This document shows positions 17,096 through 26,618 of a DNA stretch of 64,000 bases, one piece after another (position 1 is the stretch's first letter; every line of letters starts with the position of its first letter). The stretch is from NCBI RefSeq assembly GCF_001423745.1, contig NZ_LMPC01000005.1:53545-117544 (forward strand), read 5' to 3'. Position numbers and translations under genes: made by a program. This stretch comes from Arthrobacter sp. Leaf337 (GTDB lineage: Bacteria > Actinomycetota > Actinomycetes > Actinomycetales > Micrococcaceae). Below the pieces are notes generated by a model. That model saw only the letters and a program-made list of their open reading frames with translations. It did not search any database and was not told the DNA's origin.

Positions 17096-17354
17096 GACAG
17101 GGATCGCCTGCTTCACGAACGGCAATATCGGATTTCACAAGACCTTCGCCGGCCTGGACAATGAATGCGCTGGGACTCGTCAATCTGCTATTTGGAATTC
17201 CCGCGAGGCGACACGCCCCCCACTTAATAGGTTAAAAGGGAGACCGCTGCGGGTAGATTCGGGTCATGGAGCAGAAACGAATGAAACGAGAGCGGGGCAC
17301 CGGCATCGGAAACAAGCCTTTCCTCGTTTACATAGACGGCGCTGCCAAGCATAA
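16974..17354 (+). CDS. Overlapping frame with CRIC motif, possible second gene or displaced C-terminus
   Basis: From a TTG at 16974 this frame gives KPCRICKEAILLNADL and AYYAMDGPVNETGIAC, protein-like for about 80 residues with Cys pairs that could bind zinc. Its last 40 residues run into the next gene in another frame and look random. It has no separate ribosome site. I read it as the natural continuation of the 16646 gene or a small coupled gene with an uncertain end. Confidence 0.3.
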   Translation: MKPCRICKEAILLNADLTRTTRLDGHSDGSAYYAMDGPVNETGIACFTNGNIGFHKTFAGLDNECAGTRQSAIWNSREATRPPLNRLKGRPLRVDSGHGAETNETRAGHRHRKQAFPRLHRRRCQA

Positions 17355-17697
17355 GACAGACCGAATGGCCGACGCAGCCCAAGTCACTCTTTCCAGGATG
17401 ATCGAAGCAATCATCGATCACATGCCTGAAACCATTGCTCCCGGCACGTTCGGAGATCCTGCCAAATATAGAACCAAGGACCACTCAGGGGATGCAATCC
17501 TCACAGGATTGATTTCCCCGTCCCGTAAAGCCAAGCTCAAGCGCTTGGGCAAACTGAACGGTGGATCCACATCCATGGCGCAGGTCATGAACGAGTTCAT
17601 CTCTCAGACCCGAATTGACCCTTATGGGCTACCGGACTGGTGGATTGATCCCGCATCTCCGATCTATCAGGAGGCTCTGCCCATCACCGGAACTTAA
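17266..17697 (+). CDS. Hypothetical plasmid protein
   Basis: 143 residues, basic N-terminus (KRMKRERGTGIGNKPF), then a helical part (DAAQVTLSRMIEAIIDHM) that could be a ribbon-helix-helix-like or regulatory fold. No family recognised. It is preceded by an AT-rich patch (TTAATAGGTTAAAAGGG) that may hold its promoter, and followed by a hairpin. Confidence 0.55.
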   Translation: MEQKRMKRERGTGIGNKPFLVYIDGAAKHKTDRMADAAQVTLSRMIEAIIDHMPETIAPGTFGDPAKYRTKDHSGDAILTGLISPSRKAKLKRLGKLNGGSTSMAQVMNEFISQTRIDPYGLPDWWIDPASPIYQEALPITGT

Positions 17698-17702
17698 AGA
17701 GT

Positions 17703-17738
17703 GAGGGCGCCGGATCCGCCAAGATCCTACGCCCTCTA
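17703..17738 (+). terminator. Hairpin after the 17266 gene
   Basis: GAGGGCG pairs with CGCCCTC with an inner GGATC/GATCC stem between them. There is no long T run after it (TAAGTATTTGG), so it is a weak or factor-assisted terminator. Confidence 0.45.
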
Positions 17739-17900
17739 AGTATTTGGTTAGCTGTACCGCCAAGCGGCTAGCCCACCTTGTGAACTGAATCGGCGCCAAC
17801 CGTTCAGATCCAAATCTTCAACACCACCCAGGTGCATTTTCAAGAACAAACCCACTAGGGGGCTTCGTCATGCCCTCACGAACTACCGTAAGGAGATGTT

Positions 17901-19721
17901 TTGAGTATAAGCGGACTTCGGCCGCTTAAAGAAGCACCCACGCGGGAGACATGCGATTCGGGCGTGTCGCCGGAAGATTATGCGTGGGCGCTTCTGGCCC
18001 CGGCCCTCGCTGGCCGAAACCGCGTCCGCGTCTCCCGCGATCGTGGAAAAAACTATCCCGCCCGCGCGGAACGGGACCTGCCTACCCGTCGCCCCAGTGC
18101 CCCAGCAGCTGTAATGGTCTATTCACTCACAGGCATGGCGTCAACCATTTTTCTCGACCTCGACACCGGCGCAGGCGGCGTAGACACGGTCAGCCGTGAA
18201 GCGGAGGGCCTCCGCTCATGGCTCAGTCAGCACGGCGCACAGTGGGTTGAGGACATCTCGCCAAGTGGCGGACGACACTTGTACGTCCCGCTGGTCGAGG
18301 AGATCCCCTTCCATGAAGCCCGCGACTTTGTGGAAGCTTTGGCCCTCCGATTCCCTTCTTTGGATCCCTCCCCACACAGGTCAGTAGCCTCGGGCTGCTG
18401 CAGGGTTCCCGGGAGCACTCATCGCTCCGGTGGAGTCCAACAACTCACCCACGTCATCGGCGAAGCCTTCCAGGCCGTGTCGGAAAGGAATCCCCGTTCC
18501 ATCTGGGCGGCCCTTTGGAAAGATATCGCGGATCTGCGTGCCATCCGGCGGGACGAGGTTGCCGGTGCTGAGAGTTCGCCGATGGATCCAGAACAGACCG
18601 CGGGTCTTTCCGCACGCGTGTTGCGCATCGCCAGGGACGGAATCTATGACCCGTCCCGTTACCGCACCCCCTCTGAAGCGCGAATGGCGGTCGTCGCCGG
18701 CGCCACGCGCGCCGGACTCACGGTCGCTGACATCCAGCAGAAGATGCTCAGTGGGGCGTGGCCGGCACTTGCTGGACTGTATGCGAAGTACACACCCCAG
18801 AGCAGAGCTACTACCCTCGCAAAAGAGTGGAGCAGGGCACGTCAGTTAGTAGGCGAGGAACCTCTCAAACCCGGCAGTCAGATGACGTTGAGGAGCGTCC
18901 ATAGATCAGACACAAGCAGAATAAAGTCACAGGGGGGAGCCACCGAAAACAGTGCCTTCCTGAAGGCCTGGTCAGAAGTACGCGCTCAAATGGAGTTGCG
19001 CTTCCAAGGTCTCAGGGAAGGTCTGGGGTTGCGGATGATGCTGAGGGCCCTCGAGGAGGCCTCAGCAAAGACAGGGGCCCGTGAATTGAGTTTTGGTGTG
19101 CGAGCCCTGGCGCTGGCCACTGGCACTCATCAGTCGACGGCCGCAGCGCAGCTTCAGACGTTGGCGGCCATGGATGGTGCCCTAATCCGAAAAACGGCCG
19201 CAGCCCGGGGTCGGGAAGCGGACACGTATCAGCTGATCCTCCCTGAGCAACAACCCGTGAGATCACGGCCACGCCATAGAGTTCACGCGGTTCGCCCTGC
19301 GTTTCGCGAACTAGGGCTTCCTGCGGCTTTTGTATACGAGTCGTTGGAACAGGCACGAGAGGCCCTCCGTGTACCCGAAATCATCGGCGCTACAGGGATT
19401 GGCAGGTCAACGGTTCATGAAGCTCTTGAGACTTTGGCGTCCTGGGGTCTGGCAAGGTGGACCGTCGAAGGCTGGGTTCTTGGCACCGCGAGTCTTAAGA
19501 CATGCGCAGAACTTTTGGGGGTTATCGAAACTGTCATGCAGCAGCAGGGCCTCTACACCCGGCAGCGGAGGATCTGGCATGCCTGGCTGGAGAACAGGCA
19601 GCCTCCCGGAAGAATCGTTCTTCCTGACGAGACCTACCCCTATTGGCTGTTCGAACCGCCCGCAGACACCGGCCCGCCGTGCGATCTGGACATCGCCTGG
19701 GCATGGCCCGTACCTAGATAA
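17901..19721 (+). CDS. Primase-polymerase (archaeo-eukaryotic primase fold) plasmid replication protein
   Basis: 606 residues from a TTG with a strong ribosome site (AAGGAGATGTT). The N-terminal 200 residues carry AEP primase motifs: FLDLDTG (about 83-89, metal-binding DxD), PSGGRHLYV (about 121-129, the sGGxHxY motif) and CRVPGSTHRSGG (about 167-178). The C-terminal half has winged-helix units (GVRALALATGTHQSTAAAQL; PEIIGATGIGRSTVHEAL). Such prim-pol proteins prime plasmid replication or complementary-strand synthesis after transfer. The plasmid role is inferred from context. Confidence 0.75.
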   Translation: MSISGLRPLKEAPTRETCDSGVSPEDYAWALLAPALAGRNRVRVSRDRGKNYPARAERDLPTRRPSAPAAVMVYSLTGMASTIFLDLDTGAGGVDTVSREAEGLRSWLSQHGAQWVEDISPSGGRHLYVPLVEEIPFHEARDFVEALALRFPSLDPSPHRSVASGCCRVPGSTHRSGGVQQLTHVIGEAFQAVSERNPRSIWAALWKDIADLRAIRRDEVAGAESSPMDPEQTAGLSARVLRIARDGIYDPSRYRTPSEARMAVVAGATRAGLTVADIQQKMLSGAWPALAGLYAKYTPQSRATTLAKEWSRARQLVGEEPLKPGSQMTLRSVHRSDTSRIKSQGGATENSAFLKAWSEVRAQMELRFQGLREGLGLRMMLRALEEASAKTGARELSFGVRALALATGTHQSTAAAQLQTLAAMDGALIRKTAAARGREADTYQLILPEQQPVRSRPRHRVHAVRPAFRELGLPAAFVYESLEQAREALRVPEIIGATGIGRSTVHEALETLASWGLARWTVEGWVLGTASLKTCAELLGVIETVMQQQGLYTRQRRIWHAWLENRQPPGRIVLPDETYPYWLFEPPADTGPPCDLDIAWAWPVPR

Positions 19722-19929
19722 GGCGGTAAGTCATGCCATAACCAGAGTGGGAAGCCGAACCATACGAGGGACAGACCCGATACTGGCCGCATCAGCGGAC
19801 GCCGGTGGTATTCGGCGGTTAGGGCTCCCAAGCTTCCCGATCAGCGGCCCATCGAGCCTTCCTCGACGCCAGGAAGCGGGCCCGGAGCGTGATCATGCTT
19901 GCTCAGACGTCTGCGCCGCCGTCCGGCGG

Positions 19930-20730
19930 TTACTTGGGCGGCGCCGGGATATGTTCGCGGATCAGGGCGGCCAGCCTGGCCGGGGATGATAGGCCATTCA
20001 GGGGCTTGATCCGGCCGCGGCCGGACAGATCAACAAGCTGATGCAAGACCCTCGCGGCGTCTAGTCGCTGCCCCTTGGCGGCCAGACGTTCGTCGCTGTA
20101 CCCCCAGTTCGTCAGCGAATCCTTATGCAGTTGGACGATCTCCAACAGAGAGGAGATGTCGGCGAGGTCCTTGTCGGCCGTGCGTGACTTCCATGCCAGG
20201 GACTTGAGGATCAAGGCTGCTTCAACGTCCGGCACCGGGACAGTGAAGACCAGATCTTCCTTGTCGCCGCGAAGCAGGACCTTCACGTCGACCAGAAGAG
20301 GCGTGGCGTTCAAGGCGAACCCGAGACCGGGAATTGCGTCGAAGCCGCGGCCGTTTACCTCTGTCGGCCTTCTCATTGGTCTGCCTATACCGTGATGGGG
20401 GATCAGCAGGTCCACTTCGATGAGAGCTCCGTCCTCGTTCGTACGGATGTAATGGTTGCCATTGGTCGTCTCGTACCCGCGCTCCAGAAGCTGGTTGTGG
20501 AGGTTCTGGCCTGCCGCAACTGCTTCTCTGATGCCCGCGTCCGCGTCGGCGGTGCTCCGCTCCGTTGCCCCCGGGGTTGGGTACGCGTGGATGAGCATCT
20601 GGACCATGTGACCGCCGACGATCCGGTAGTCCGTGACGGGGATCCCCTCGGACGCGGCGGCGACGTCGGCCAGTGCGCGGTAACCCAGGTCGGCGGCATT
20701 GGACATGGAGATGACGTTGATGGCCGTCAT
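19930..20730 (-). CDS. AbiEii-like nucleotidyltransferase, probable toxin
   Basis: 266 residues with a nucleotidyltransferase core: GGHMVQML (39-46) then TADADAG (60-66), the hG[GS] and DxD signature of the MNT/AbiEii fold, followed by VDLLIPH with the third acidic residue. It overlaps the HTH gene by four bases (ATGA) and is downstream of it, the usual antitoxin-toxin order of AbiE systems. AbiEii toxins transfer nucleotides to cellular RNA or proteins and stop growth. The assignment as toxin is by fold and context. Confidence 0.72.
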   Translation of the reverse strand: MTAINVISMSNAADLGYRALADVAAASEGIPVTDYRIVGGHMVQMLIHAYPTPGATERSTADADAGIREAVAAGQNLHNQLLERGYETTNGNHYIRTNEDGALIEVDLLIPHHGIGRPMRRPTEVNGRGFDAIPGLGFALNATPLLVDVKVLLRGDKEDLVFTVPVPDVEAALILKSLAWKSRTADKDLADISSLLEIVQLHKDSLTNWGYSDERLAAKGQRLDAARVLHQLVDLSGRGRIKPLNGLSSPARLAALIREHIPAPPK

Positions 20731-21710
20731 CGGGCGGACCCTGCGACGATGGCTTCACGGAGGTGCTCGGCGGCCTCGTCGCTGTCAACGGCGTCACCGG
20801 CCAGGACGTCGCGGAGGGTCACGATCGGGTCGGCCAATGGGAGGCTGCCGTGGGAGTGCACCAGCAATGCCGTCGCCCACAGCGTGGGGTCCTCCGGCAC
20901 AGTGGTGATAAGAGTGGCCTCTTCTTTGCTGGCCGGACTGAACCCGGCGTCGGTGAAGTCCACGGCTTCGCGCAGGTAAAGATGGACACTGTCCGGCAGC
21001 CGCCAGGGGGCGTAGATGTCGGCGGCCGCGTCGCCGGAGACCAACGGCGATGCTCCTATTTCCTTGGCGAACTCTGCTGCCGTCTCCGCCTGTTCGGCCG
21101 GGGACTTCAGGCTATACCAGTATGAGGAGACACCGCGGGGGCCCGGGTAGTGCTCTGTCAGCCAAGAAACAATGGCGGAAACATCGTGGGCCTTCCAGCC
21201 TGACTGGTCGCGGTCGACGAATGAGGTGAGCACCTTCAGATGCTTGTTCACGGCCGGCTGGCTGATCCCGACGACGGTCGCCAGCTCCTGCTGGGTCCAT
21301 GGGCCGTCTGCGAGGGCGAACGCACGGAGCAGAGCCCAGCGGCCCCAGGGTGTGCGTCCGTGGGTTTTCTCAGCAGGGGGAGCGGGTTTCGGGCGCGGTT
21401 CCAAACGCTGAACACCGCCGATCGTGACTGAGGCCGGCGCGACGGTGATGAGGTCCACTTTGTCCAGGGCCGCCGCGTCGGAGAGCGCCGGCGTAGGTCT
21501 CGACGTGACGATGAGCGTCCGGACTTTGCGTTCGAGGATAGCCTCGAGTTTGCTTGGCGTCGGGGGAGTGTCGGTAATCTGTACCTTTACCTCCACGATG
21601 CTGCTGTCGGGCAGAGTCAAGGAGAGTGCGTCAAGGTTGCCACCGGAGATTCGGACATCTGCCGCGCGCAACAGCAGCATGGCCTGTGACAGGATCATCT
21701 CCTGTTCCAT
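20727..21710 (-). CDS. Winged-helix regulator, AbiEi-like probable antitoxin
   Basis: 327 residues. Residues 1-105 form an alpha/beta domain of unknown type (VEVKVQITDTPP). A winged HTH follows at about 140-185 (WTQQELATVVGISQPAVNKHLKVL), and a C-terminal part resembles AbiEi-like antitoxins. It is translated with the downstream nucleotidyltransferase. A 19-base near-perfect palindrome 29 bases before its start is a probable operator, so autoregulation is likely. Confidence 0.68.
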   Translation of the reverse strand: MEQEMILSQAMLLLRAADVRISGGNLDALSLTLPDSSIVEVKVQITDTPPTPSKLEAILERKVRTLIVTSRPTPALSDAAALDKVDLITVAPASVTIGGVQRLEPRPKPAPPAEKTHGRTPWGRWALLRAFALADGPWTQQELATVVGISQPAVNKHLKVLTSFVDRDQSGWKAHDVSAIVSWLTEHYPGPRGVSSYWYSLKSPAEQAETAAEFAKEIGASPLVSGDAAADIYAPWRLPDSVHLYLREAVDFTDAGFSPASKEEATLITTVPEDPTLWATALLVHSHGSLPLADPIVTLRDVLAGDAVDSDEAAEHLREAIVAGSAR

Positions 21711-21738
21711 CGTCGGGATCTTTCTTTAGACCTAACCG

Positions 21739-21757
21739 GGTTATGTGTCAAATAACC
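21739..21757. promoter_or_regulatory. Palindromic operator upstream of the AbiE-like pair
   Basis: GGTTATGTGTCAAATAACC, eight of nine base pairs symmetric about the central T. Further palindromes follow at 21781-21788 (GTTATAAC) and 21800-21814 (GCTCTAATGTAGAGC). The set lies in the AT-rich promoter region of the HTH gene. Confidence 0.6.
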
Positions 21758-21814
21758 TTAGCCGCAAAATGCCAACTTTAGTTATAACCGTTCAAGAAAG
21801 CTCTAATGTAGAGC

Positions 21815-22409
21815 ATATGGGGCAACGGTAATACGGTCCGACACAGCGACGTTCTTGTTCTTCCAAAGACCGGTAGCCGCTGCTGGCGATTGCCGAATAG
21901 TGGGCGAATACGTCGGCGGGGGCCAACTGGCCAGCAATCCCAATACGGGCTTCGGTTACTACGCTCAGGATCTGATCAGGGAACTACGCGGGCAAAAAGA
22001 TGGATCGGCCTTGTACTACAGTCGCGTTGATGGGGTGTGTCCGCGGGCTTTGTGATGACAGTATCGTGCATGCTGCTGATTTTCTGCCGCCAGATTGAAT
22101 GACCACCTTGACCTCGCATCCGTCTGGCATCTTTACGCGGTTGTTCACGATCCGTTCGTGCTTGCCGCCGTTGAAGAACGTCGCATGACGGTTTTAGCGT
22201 TGTGTGTACGAAAGGTGGTCTACTCCGTGCATCCGAAACGGCCAATGGATCACCTTCTGCATGCTGCGCGGATCACACGGGTCGGGTGGTTCATGGTTCC
22301 GATCGCCGTTACCATTCGACACATTCTGTTCATCGCCGTTCCGCCGGACCGGGCGGACCGCGTTGGCCCACAGTGGTGGCGGCAGATCCTGATGTTCCGT
22401 GCAGTCGTT
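21815..22409. other. About 600 bases without a convincing gene
   Basis: Short frames exist on both strands but none has a ribosome site, a recognised motif and good protein character together. A minus-strand stretch near 22080-22195 reads GGKHERIVNNRVKMPDG without a start and may be a gene remnant. Confidence 0.5.
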
Positions 22410-25400
22410 CTACAGTCCGACGCAGACGAAACCAGCCCAGTGCTCCGGTCCTGAGAAAGGGCGCCCGCCTGCCCAGAGGCGTCGTGCTAGAGCACTTTGC
22501 CCCTCGGGTGTGGTCATGAGTGAGGGTGCCAGTGCGATTAGCTCGTCATTCGTGGCGTCACGCAGCTGGCACTGGGCACGGCGCAGCGCGACGGCCGGCT
22601 CCACACCATGATCGCGCCAGGCGGAGTAGAAGAAACGCATGAGCAGCGCCGTGCTTTGGGCCGGCACAGCCCACAGAGAGCCCAGTGCTGCTGTGGCTCC
22701 AGCCTGCAGGAGGCTGGATGGAAGGCTGACTGCCTCGTCGGGCAGGTCGGTGCCGCTCATCGCTGTCTCGCACGCGGCGAGCACAACCATCCGTGATCGG
22801 ACGTCTGCTTCCAGGACGTCCCTTATTGTCAGCGCACCGTCGGCCAGGTGCAGGGCGCTGTCCAGTGGCCGGTCGGGCTGGGCTAGGCCGTGGCAGTCCA
22901 GATGCACCACTCCGGGTGCGGACAATGCATGGAGGGTGTCGGCGGTCGTGGCCAGTTCGGGAGCGGCCAGGACCGGGAGCAGGTCCGCGAGTGCCGAGAT
23001 GTGCTCCGCGACGTCCCCGCCCAGATCAGGGCCGACGAGCAGCCGCACGCTCCGGGGAAGGTCGTCGGGTGGCGGTATGGAGAGGGCACGGGCGCTTGGT
23101 GTGTAGCGCAGGCAGAACCGGTCGCAGAGGTAGCGTCTGCCCAGGGCTGTTGCCTCGTCCGGTGCCCAGGCTGCGTGTAAGGGGAGCAGGCCGAGCTGTC
23201 CCACAGGCACGATGGTAAGAGAGGTATCCTGGTCGGCCGTCAGTTCTGCTGCCAGCGGCTCGAGGATCTCCCATTCCCAGCGGCAGACCGCATCCAGGGT
23301 GGCAAGCCAGGCTCGGCGATCTTCCGCCCGCCGGCTATGGGTGGTCAGGAGTGCTGTGACGTGTTCACGGACTGCGTCCTTGGTCAACCGGGGCAGGTCG
23401 ATTACCTGTATGCCGTCCTTGGATGATTGCAGGGCTGCGCCGCCCCAGGGCGAGGCGAGTAAATACGTCAGGGACGTGATGTCCGCGCTCGGGGCCGTCT
23501 CCGGTTGCCTCAGGAAGTCTTCGAAGCCTGGAACCTGCCGTACCTGGACGAGCAGGTCGTTCAGGTGGGCGTAGGCGTCCGTGACGCCGGTCGGGCGGCT
23601 GGACTGTGGCCGTGATGCCCTGATGGCTGTGCCTTCCGGGCGTGAACCGGCCAGAGTGACCTGTGTGGCATTTCCTTGCTCTGCCCGCCGCGCAGTGACG
23701 ATGGCGGCTTCCAACTGTCGGCGCAGGTCATCACGGCCGGCAGCCGTGAGCCTGGGCAGTTGCAGTCGGGTGAGTTCAACTGACTCGGCGAGCAGGACGG
23801 CGATTCCCCGCTCGATTACCGTGATGGCGAGCTGCGGTTGGCCCAGTCTGGCTTTGACAAATCCGGCCCGGGCCGCGAGACCTTGCGCCGGGCGAAGCCA
23901 GGACTCCTTCTCCCCGCGGAGCAGCTGGGCGCTCAGCAGCATGTCGACCGCGTCGGTGGCCCGGTCGTAGGCCCTGTCTGCCTCCGCCCAGTCCCCGGTC
24001 CCGGCAGCCCACTCACCGGCGTTAACGGCGGCCTGCAGCACCGCTTCGGGGCCTATCTGGGCCACCAGCGGGGAGGTCAGCACGCTTCGGTAGGCCGCGG
24101 CCGCCCGAGCGCCCGCCTCCAGGTTCTGGGTGCGCTGCGATTTGTCGGACAGTGCGTTGCCAAGGTTGATCTGCGCACGTGCGTGCTCCAGCGTGCCGGG
24201 GGCCGAGCTCTGTACCGCGAGGGAGGCCCATTCGGCAGCCTCGTCGATGAGCGTGTCCTCGTCGGTCTCGACGCCGAGCTGGGCGAGGACGGCTGCCAGG
24301 TTGTTCATCACGCCTGCCCGCTCAGGTGTGTCCGGAGTGAGCAAGTCCAGGGCTTGGACGTATAAAGTCCGAGCGCTCCTCAGGTCCTCGGCGTTGACGG
24401 CAGCGTCATGCCGGGAACGCAGGGAGTTCGCCAAGCTTGTCAGGAGTGCCGGCCGGTCGATAGCGTCCGTCACGGGAGCGGACAACGCCTGCTCGTGCAG
24501 CCGGATCGCCTCGTTCAGATCGTCGGCTCTCCCGTATCGGATGTGCCGGGTGCGCAGGGCGACGGCAAGGTTGTGGCACCTCCCGGCCCATCCGGAGTCA
24601 TTCCGTGCCGTGGCGGCCACAGCGTCCTGGCCGGCCTCGACTGCGCGGTCGAGATCGCGGAGCGCTCCTGTGCGCTCGTAACGGTCCAGAAGCATGCCGC
24701 TGAGGTTCCCGAGAAGTCCGGGCCGGTTTTCGGGCGCGGTGTTTGGCTCCCCGAGGAGTCTGTCCATGAGGTTGATAGCCCGGGTCAGTTCGTCATGGTT
24801 CTCCTTCCCGAGCGCCTGCTGCCACAATGCCTGGGCCAGGTTGGCGAGAAGCCGGACCCGGTCGGGGTGCGATCTGGCCGCGTCGGCCGCGGCTTCCGAC
24901 AATTCCACCGCAGCGTCCATGTCGGCGCTGTCCCCCTTAGCCTCGAAGCGCCGTTGCAACGCCGCAGCCGCGTGGTCGGCATATGCCGGCCAGTCCCTAA
25001 ATTGGGGGTCGGCGAGCTCCGTCAGATGCCGCAGATGCAGCACGGCCCGGTCCAGGTCGGATGCGTCTTTGCTCCACGTGTAGCGATCCAGCAGGGCACG
25101 GCCAAGCTGATGAAGATCCGCATAGCCGTCCTCATCGGCTGCCTCAGATGCTCCGGCTGGCGGCTCTAGAAGATCGACAGCTTCGTCAAGATGGACGGGC
25201 TCATTCACCGCGGCAGCCAACTGCCGGAGAGCCTGGGCCAGGTGCGGCCGGATTGCAGGTCCGTAGTGGGCTGCATTTGGGTGGCTGAGCGCACGGCGAA
25301 ATGCCTCGATTGCTGCGGCGATGTCATCGCCGTCGCCGTAGAGTTCGAACCGTGTCTGCAATGCCAAGCCAAGGTTATGGTGATATGCCGGCCCGTGTTC

Positions 25401-25661
25401 ATCATTGGTTGGAAGCACATCGGCCGCTGCCCCAAAGATCCGTACGGCAGCGTCGGCGTCCTCGCGTTCCTCGTGAGACCAGAAACGTTCCAGGTGCGCG
25501 GAACCTGCCCGAAGCAGTAACCCGGCGCGCTCCTGCTTCGCAACCTGCGGGAACAGAGGGTGCGCAAGGACGTCGTCCCAGGCAGCAGCGGCAAGGTCAC
25601 CCCCGGCGCTTTGTGCGACGGCTACAGCTTCGGCGAGCGATCTCAGTCTCTTAGGTCCCAT
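22410..25661 (-). CDS. TPR-CHAT caspase-like protease
   Basis: 1083 residues from the ATG at 25661 (GGCAGGA eight bases before; an upstream GTG at 25724 is less likely). The start overlaps the stop of the membrane-protein gene by 11 bases. Residues about 60-600 are tetratricopeptide-like helical repeats (YHHNLGLALQTRFELYG, LHQLGRALLDRY). The C-terminal CHAT domain has both catalytic residues: His in VVHLDCHG (about 917-924) and Cys in VVLAACETAMSG (about 957-968), then the ALGSLWAVP strand. CHAT proteases are clostripain/caspase relatives cutting defined protein targets. Substrate unknown; a conflict or defence role is inferred. Confidence 0.88.
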   Translation of the reverse strand: MGPKRLRSLAEAVAVAQSAGGDLAAAAWDDVLAHPLFPQVAKQERAGLLLRAGSAHLERFWSHEEREDADAAVRIFGAAADVLPTNDEHGPAYHHNLGLALQTRFELYGDGDDIAAAIEAFRRALSHPNAAHYGPAIRPHLAQALRQLAAAVNEPVHLDEAVDLLEPPAGASEAADEDGYADLHQLGRALLDRYTWSKDASDLDRAVLHLRHLTELADPQFRDWPAYADHAAAALQRRFEAKGDSADMDAAVELSEAAADAARSHPDRVRLLANLAQALWQQALGKENHDELTRAINLMDRLLGEPNTAPENRPGLLGNLSGMLLDRYERTGALRDLDRAVEAGQDAVAATARNDSGWAGRCHNLAVALRTRHIRYGRADDLNEAIRLHEQALSAPVTDAIDRPALLTSLANSLRSRHDAAVNAEDLRSARTLYVQALDLLTPDTPERAGVMNNLAAVLAQLGVETDEDTLIDEAAEWASLAVQSSAPGTLEHARAQINLGNALSDKSQRTQNLEAGARAAAAYRSVLTSPLVAQIGPEAVLQAAVNAGEWAAGTGDWAEADRAYDRATDAVDMLLSAQLLRGEKESWLRPAQGLAARAGFVKARLGQPQLAITVIERGIAVLLAESVELTRLQLPRLTAAGRDDLRRQLEAAIVTARRAEQGNATQVTLAGSRPEGTAIRASRPQSSRPTGVTDAYAHLNDLLVQVRQVPGFEDFLRQPETAPSADITSLTYLLASPWGGAALQSSKDGIQVIDLPRLTKDAVREHVTALLTTHSRRAEDRRAWLATLDAVCRWEWEILEPLAAELTADQDTSLTIVPVGQLGLLPLHAAWAPDEATALGRRYLCDRFCLRYTPSARALSIPPPDDLPRSVRLLVGPDLGGDVAEHISALADLLPVLAAPELATTADTLHALSAPGVVHLDCHGLAQPDRPLDSALHLADGALTIRDVLEADVRSRMVVLAACETAMSGTDLPDEAVSLPSSLLQAGATAALGSLWAVPAQSTALLMRFFYSAWRDHGVEPAVALRRAQCQLRDATNDELIALAPSLMTTPEGQSALARRLWAGGRPFSGPEHWAGFVCVGL

Positions 25662-26607
25662 TATGTGGTTCCTGCCGTTTGGGCGACGCGTCGGTGAAGC
25701 GAGGCTCGGGTCCTCCGAGACCACGCCACAGGTAGGTCGTCAGGAGGCGCCCTTGTTCCCGCTCATGATCCGGGTCACGGGGAAGCGGCCAACGAAGCGC
25801 CTCGTACAACTGCCGGCGGTACAGGTCAAACAACGCTTCGACCTGATCGGCGTAGACCTGCGCACGGCTGGGCACCCAGATGAACAGGGCGGAGGCGCTC
25901 ACCGCGAGCCCGATCGGCAATGACCACCACGTCAACGGCGTAAATACGAGGAAGAGAAGGCCCCAGCAGACCGCGCCCACCGAGCTGTCTAAGGCAGCCC
26001 TGGCCGCGCCTACCTCTTTGCGCGATGTTTCCGGCATGACCTGCCACAGATGCGGCCACACGGTGACAGCATCCAGCCCGTATTTGTCCTCAGGCCGGCG
26101 TTCCGCTGCGCGCAGCGTGTTGCCCACACTGGTGGGCAGATACGGCGGACGGGCCGGCCGTCGGCGCATCTCTTCGTCGAGACGGGCGTGCTCTTTGACC
26201 TCGTCCTCCGACACCCTGCCCTCGTGGCTCTTCCGTTCCAGCTCCGAGAAGCGGGTCACCGAGTTCTTCATCCGCTCCTCAACCTTGCTGGCAAAGAGAC
26301 GGGCCAACGGACGCATCACCCGGGGCCAGTAGCCCTCAATCAGACGCAGTGCTGGTGCCGTGGCACGCGCGACGACCACCCCGCTGGCTCCAATTCCGAG
26401 GAGTCCCAGGAAGAGCATCATGAGTTGCCCGAACACCGACAGTGACTCCATCCAGCGTGTCAGTTCTGAGAGCGCCATGACCCAGTCGTCGGCGCCAGCA
26501 AGCCATGCCAGTGCGCCGCCAAACCAGAAAACGAGGGCAGGTACGGAGACCGTGAGCCACCGGTCAGCGAGCTTGCCGCCCATCGCTTCCCAGAACTTAG
26601 TCAGCAT
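25651..26607 (-). CDS. Four-helix membrane protein coupled to the TPR-CHAT gene
   Basis: The frame opens at 26715, but the ATG at 26607 avoids overlap with the upstream gene and gives 318 residues. Membrane helices lie at about 15-35 (VSVPALVFWFGGALAWLAG), 57-80 and, as a pair, at about 215-255 (VCWGLLFLVFTPLTWWSL). Between the pairs is a charged coiled-coil-like loop (FSELERKSHEGRVSEDEVKEH). It could anchor the CHAT protease or be its membrane target or effector. No family recognised. Confidence 0.68.
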   Translation of the reverse strand: MLTKFWEAMGGKLADRWLTVSVPALVFWFGGALAWLAGADDWVMALSELTRWMESLSVFGQLMMLFLGLLGIGASGVVVARATAPALRLIEGYWPRVMRPLARLFASKVEERMKNSVTRFSELERKSHEGRVSEDEVKEHARLDEEMRRRPARPPYLPTSVGNTLRAAERRPEDKYGLDAVTVWPHLWQVMPETSRKEVGAARAALDSSVGAVCWGLLFLVFTPLTWWSLPIGLAVSASALFIWVPSRAQVYADQVEALFDLYRRQLYEALRWPLPRDPDHEREQGRLLTTYLWRGLGGPEPRFTDASPKRQEPHNGT

Positions 26608-26618
26608 TACCTCCAGCC

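Noticed and set aside
22095..22454. 119-residue plus-strand frame in the gap beside the AbiE-like pair
   Set aside because: No ribosome site, overlaps the end of the CHAT gene, and reads like random high-GC translation.
24408..25169. 253-residue plus-strand frame
   Set aside because: Antisense to the TPR region of the CHAT protein; no start signal or motif.
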